Positions 61,110 to 64,000 of a DNA stretch of 64,000 bases are shown one piece after another; positions within the stretch are counted from its first letter, which is position 1; the number at the start of each line of letters is the position of its first letter. The position numbers and the translations under genes are program-made. The stretch is taken from NCBI RefSeq assembly GCF_008905045.1, contig NZ_VWMY01000042.1:13659-77658 (forward strand). The letters are read 5' to 3'. This DNA is from Streptomyces albicerus (GTDB taxonomy: Bacteria > Actinomycetota > Actinomycetes > Streptomycetales > Streptomycetaceae). The notes under the pieces are model-generated. The model saw nothing but the letters and a program-made list of their open reading frames with translations, did not search any database and was not told the DNA's origin.

Positions 61110-63734
61110 CTACGCCTCCGGCAGGCGGTCCAGCTGGGCCTGGATGCGGGCGATGTCCTCGTCCGCCTTGGCGAGCCGTGTGCGGATCTTCTCCACGACG
61201 TGGTCCGGGGCCTTGGCGAGGAACGCCTCGTTGCCGAGCTTGGCGTTCGCCTGGGCCTTCTCCTTCTCGGCCGCCGCGAGGTCCTTCGCGAGGCGCTTGC
61301 GCTCCGCCGCCACGTCGATCGTGCCGGAGAGGTCGAGCGCGACCTGCGCGCCCGCGACCGGCAGGGTCGCCGTGGCCGTGAAGGCGTCGCCCTCCGGCTG
61401 GAGGCGCAGCAGCTGGCGGATGGCCGCCTCGTGCGGGGCCAGCGCGGTCCCGTCGAGGGTCAGCCGGGCCGGGACCCGCTGGCCCGGCTGCAGCCCCTGG
61501 TCGGCACGGAAGCGGCGGACCTCGGTGATGACCTGCTGAAGCGTCTCGATCTCGCGCTCGGCGTCGGCGTCCCGGAAACCACTGTCCTTGGGCCAGTCGG
61601 CGATCACGACCGACTCACCACCGGTGAGGGTGGTCCACAGCGTCTCCGTGACGAACGGCACGACCGGGTGCAACAGCCGCAGCGTGACGTCCAGGACCTC
61701 GCCCAGGACCCGCTTGCTGACGTCGGCGGCCGCGCCGCCCGCCATGAACGTCGTCTTCGACAGCTCGACGTACCAGTCGAAGACCTCGTCCCATGCGAAG
61801 TGGAAAAGGGAGTCCGACAACTTGGCGAACTGGTAGTCCTCGTAGAGGGCGTCGACCTCCGCGACCGTCGCGTTCAGCCGGGACAGGATCCAGCGATCGG
61901 TGGCCGACATCTGCTCGGCGGGCGGCAGTTCGCCCTCGATCGTGGCGCCGTTCATCAGCGCGAAGCGCGTGGCGTTCCAGATCTTGTTGGCGAAGTTGCG
62001 CGAACCCTGGACCCAGTCCTCACCGATCGGCACGTCGACGCCCGGGTTGGCGCCGCGCGCGAGCGTGAAGCGCAGGGCGTCGGAGCCGTACTTGTCCATC
62101 CAGTCCAGCGGGTTGACCGCGTTGCCGAAGGACTTCGACATCTTCTTGCCGAACTGGTCGCGGACCATGCCGTGCAGGGCGATGGTGTGGAACGGCGGGG
62201 TGCCGTCCATCGCGTACAGGCCGAACATCATCATCCGGGCGACCCAGAAGAACAGGATGTCGTAGCCGGTGACCAGGACGGAGTTCGGGTAGAACTTCGC
62301 GAGGCTCTCGGTCTGTTCGGGCCAGCCGAGCGTGGAGAACGGCCACAGGCCGGAGGAGAACCAGGTGTCGAGGACGTCGGTGTCCTGCGTCCAGCCCTCG
62401 CCGGTCGGGGCCTCGTCGTCGGGACCGACGCACACGACCTCGCCGTTCGGCCCGTACCAGACCGGAATTCGGTGTCCCCACCACAACTGCCGCGAAATGC
62501 ACCAGTCGTGGAGGTTGTCGACCCAGTCGAAGTACCGCTTCTCCATCTCCTGCGGGTGGATCTTGACGCGCCCGTCACGGACGGCGTCACCGGCGGCCTT
62601 CGCCAGCGGGCCGACCTTGACCCACCACTGCATGGAAAGACGCGGCTCGATGGTGGTCTTGCAGCGCGAGCAGTGGCCGACGCTGTGGACGTACGGCCGC
62701 TTCTCGGCGACGATCCGGCCCTCGGCGCGCAGGGCGGCGACGATGGCGGAACGGGCCTCCAGGCGGTCCAGGCCCTGGAAGGGGCCGTGTGCGGTGATGA
62801 CGGCGTGCTCGTCCATGATCGTGATGGCCGGCAGGTCGTGCCGCTGGCCGATCTCGAAGTCGTTCGGGTCGTGCGCGGGTGTCACCTTGACGGCGCCCGT
62901 GCCGAACTCGGGATCGACGTGCTCGTCGGCGACGACGGGGATGGACCGGTTGGTGAGCGGAAGCTGGATGTGCTTGCCGACGAGGTGCTTGTACCGCTCG
63001 TCGTCGGGGTGAACGGCGACGGCGGTGTCACCGAGCATCGTCTCGGCACGGGTCGTGGCGACGACGATCGTGTCGTCCCCGTCGCCGTACTTCATGGAGA
63101 CGAGCTCGCCGTCGTCGTCCTGGTACTCGACCTCGATGTCCGAGATGGCGGTGAGGCATCGCGGGCACCAGTTGATGATGCGCTCGGCGCGGTAGATCAG
63201 CTCGTCGTCGTACAGCCTCTTGAAGATGGTCTGAACGGCCTCCGAGAGACCCTCATCCATGGTGAAGCGCTCACGCGCCCAGGCGACGCCGTCACCGAGC
63301 CGCCTCATCTGCCCGGAGATCTGCCCGCCGGACTCGGCCTTCCACTGCCAGACGCGCTCGACGAAGGCCTCGCGCCCCAGGTCGTGGCGGGACTTGCCCT
63401 CCTTGCCCAGCTCACGCTCGACGACGTTCTGCGTGGCGATACCGGCGTGGTCCATGCCGGGCTGCCACAGCGTCTCGTAACCCTGCATGCGCTTGCGGCG
63501 CGTGAGAGCGTCGATGAGCGTGTGCTCGAAGGCGTGGCCCAGGTGCAGGCTGCCCGTGACATTCGGCGGCGGGATGACAACGGTGTACGGCGGCTTCTCG
63601 CTGTTCGCGTCCGCCTCGAAGTAGCCCCGTTCCACCCAGCGCTCGTACAGCTTCCCCTCTACCTCGGCCGGCGCGTACTGGGTCGGCAGTTCGGGGGTGT
63701 TGGCTGGCGGCTGCTGCTGAGCGTTGTCGGTCAC
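61110..63734 (-). CDS. valS: Valyl-tRNA synthetase
   Basis: ValRS charges tRNA-Val. The 874-residue product has the HIGH motif as VIPPPNVTGSLHLGHAFE and the editing domain with TTRAETMLGDTAVAVHPDD. KMSKS is present as FGKKMSKSFGNAVNPLDWMD. A C-terminal coiled coil for tRNA binding ends the protein (ERKRLAKDLAAAEKEKAQAN). An early low-complexity segment (QQQPPANTPELPTQYAPA) precedes the core. Unlike leuS in this window, its upstream region shows no leader peptide rich in its cognate codon. Confidence 0.98.
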   Translation of the reverse strand: MTDNAQQQPPANTPELPTQYAPAEVEGKLYERWVERGYFEADANSEKPPYTVVIPPPNVTGSLHLGHAFEHTLIDALTRRKRMQGYETLWQPGMDHAGIATQNVVERELGKEGKSRHDLGREAFVERVWQWKAESGGQISGQMRRLGDGVAWARERFTMDEGLSEAVQTIFKRLYDDELIYRAERIINWCPRCLTAISDIEVEYQDDDGELVSMKYGDGDDTIVVATTRAETMLGDTAVAVHPDDERYKHLVGKHIQLPLTNRSIPVVADEHVDPEFGTGAVKVTPAHDPNDFEIGQRHDLPAITIMDEHAVITAHGPFQGLDRLEARSAIVAALRAEGRIVAEKRPYVHSVGHCSRCKTTIEPRLSMQWWVKVGPLAKAAGDAVRDGRVKIHPQEMEKRYFDWVDNLHDWCISRQLWWGHRIPVWYGPNGEVVCVGPDDEAPTGEGWTQDTDVLDTWFSSGLWPFSTLGWPEQTESLAKFYPNSVLVTGYDILFFWVARMMMFGLYAMDGTPPFHTIALHGMVRDQFGKKMSKSFGNAVNPLDWMDKYGSDALRFTLARGANPGVDVPIGEDWVQGSRNFANKIWNATRFALMNGATIEGELPPAEQMSATDRWILSRLNATVAEVDALYEDYQFAKLSDSLFHFAWDEVFDWYVELSKTTFMAGGAAADVSKRVLGEVLDVTLRLLHPVVPFVTETLWTTLTGGESVVIADWPKDSGFRDADAEREIETLQQVITEVRRFRADQGLQPGQRVPARLTLDGTALAPHEAAIRQLLRLQPEGDAFTATATLPVAGAQVALDLSGTIDVAAERKRLAKDLAAAEKEKAQANAKLGNEAFLAKAPDHVVEKIRTRLAKADEDIARIQAQLDRLPEA

Positions 63735-63870
63735 GGGGTCAGTTTAGAGGTGTTACGGGTCCGTCCTGAAACTCGATTGTTCAGTAACGGTGAGACCCCC
63801 GGTGCTCCGCGTGGGCGCTCCTTACGCCAGGATGTTCGGAACGCATAAGCATCTGGAGGGGAACCCAGAA

Positions 63871-64000
63871 ATGAGCTACAACCAGCCGGGCCCGTACGGC
63901 GGGCAGCCCCAGCAGCCCGGACCGTACGGTCAGCCGGGTCCTTACGGCCAGCAGCCGCAGGCCCCTCAGCCCGGCTACGGCTACCCGCAGCAGGCGCCTC
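63871..64000 (+). CDS. Pro/Gln/Gly/Tyr-rich protein (5' end only)
   Basis: The gene starts at ATG 63871 behind GGAGGGGAAC and continues past the right edge. The 43 residues visible are MSYNQPGPYGGQPQQPGPYG followed by further QPGPYG and PQAPQPGYGYPQQ units. This is the flexible N-terminal region common to many Streptomyces membrane and envelope proteins (for example RDD- or DUF4190-type), so the function cannot be assigned from this part. Confidence 0.7.
   Translation, partial: MSYNQPGPYGGQPQQPGPYGQPGPYGQQPQAPQPGYGYPQQAP

Noticed and set aside
60090..63848. 1252-codon plus-strand frame over folC and valS
   Set aside because: Runs antisense through two clear housekeeping genes and has no recognisable motifs.
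63735..63870. Leader peptide or T-box upstream of valS
   Set aside because: No run of Val codons and no terminator/antiterminator pair was found.

Overview
The window is a very GC-rich piece of a Streptomyces core chromosome (or that of a very close relative). Three things point there: the strong G/C bias at third codon positions, the many GTG starts, and a gene order of holA, comEC/comEA, leuS, nadD, proA/proB, obgE-rpmA-rplU, rne, mre/rod and ndk-folC-valS, which I recall as the conserved Streptomyces arrangement. Almost all housekeeping genes lie on the minus strand. The plus strand carries an electron-transfer pair, two envelope glycosylation or teichoic-type genes, an HTH regulator, an M48 protease, a condensation-like enzyme and a partial gene at the right edge.

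Left part (1-12 kb): the 5' part of holA, a YceI fusion protein, an arylamine N-acetyltransferase coupled to comEC and comEA, a DegV protein, a membrane-anchored coiled-coil protein, and leuS. The leuS leader encodes a short peptide with three consecutive Leu codons followed by a terminator, a classical ribosome-mediated attenuator.

12-20 kb: a ferric-reductase-like haem membrane protein is co-transcribed with a NuoF-like/ferredoxin fusion. Two identical tRNA-Ala(GGC) genes follow. Between them lie a GT87 glycosyltransferase, two small zinc-ribbon proteins and a divergent MFS exporter/HTH regulator pair. 20-32 kb: the nadD-LCP-like-rsfS-phosphatase group, interrupted by a 187-bp TA-flanked MITE with perfect 19-bp ends; two tiny membrane proteins missed by ordinary size cut-offs; an M48 protease; two anchored proteins sharing an N-terminal SVVFDE motif; and the proline genes proA and proB.

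32-50 kb: a TagF-like glycerophosphotransferase, obgE-rpmA-rplU, a secreted PLD-family protein, and RNase E with long arginine-rich repeats and a lysine/alanine-rich tail. Two radical-SAM-linked genes follow, separated by a probable accessory block. That block holds a remarkable tryptophan-rich protein with eight 11-residue repeats, a GNAT acetyltransferase and a stand-alone condensation-fold protein.

50-64 kb: a CYTH-CHAD protein, then the cell-elongation/sporulation-wall cluster mreB-mreC-mreD-pbp2-rodA. The mreB upstream region has a 24-bp perfect palindrome that overlaps a match to the envelope-stress sigma-E promoter (GGAAC-N17-CGTCT). Beyond it lies a roughly 1-kb non-coding tract with degenerate repeats, then ndk, folC with a small membrane protein, valS, and the start of a Pro/Gln/Tyr-rich protein. 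The strongest leads for undescribed biology are the tryptophan-repeat protein block, the haem/NuoF-like electron-transfer pair and the SVVFDE protein group with the M48 protease.
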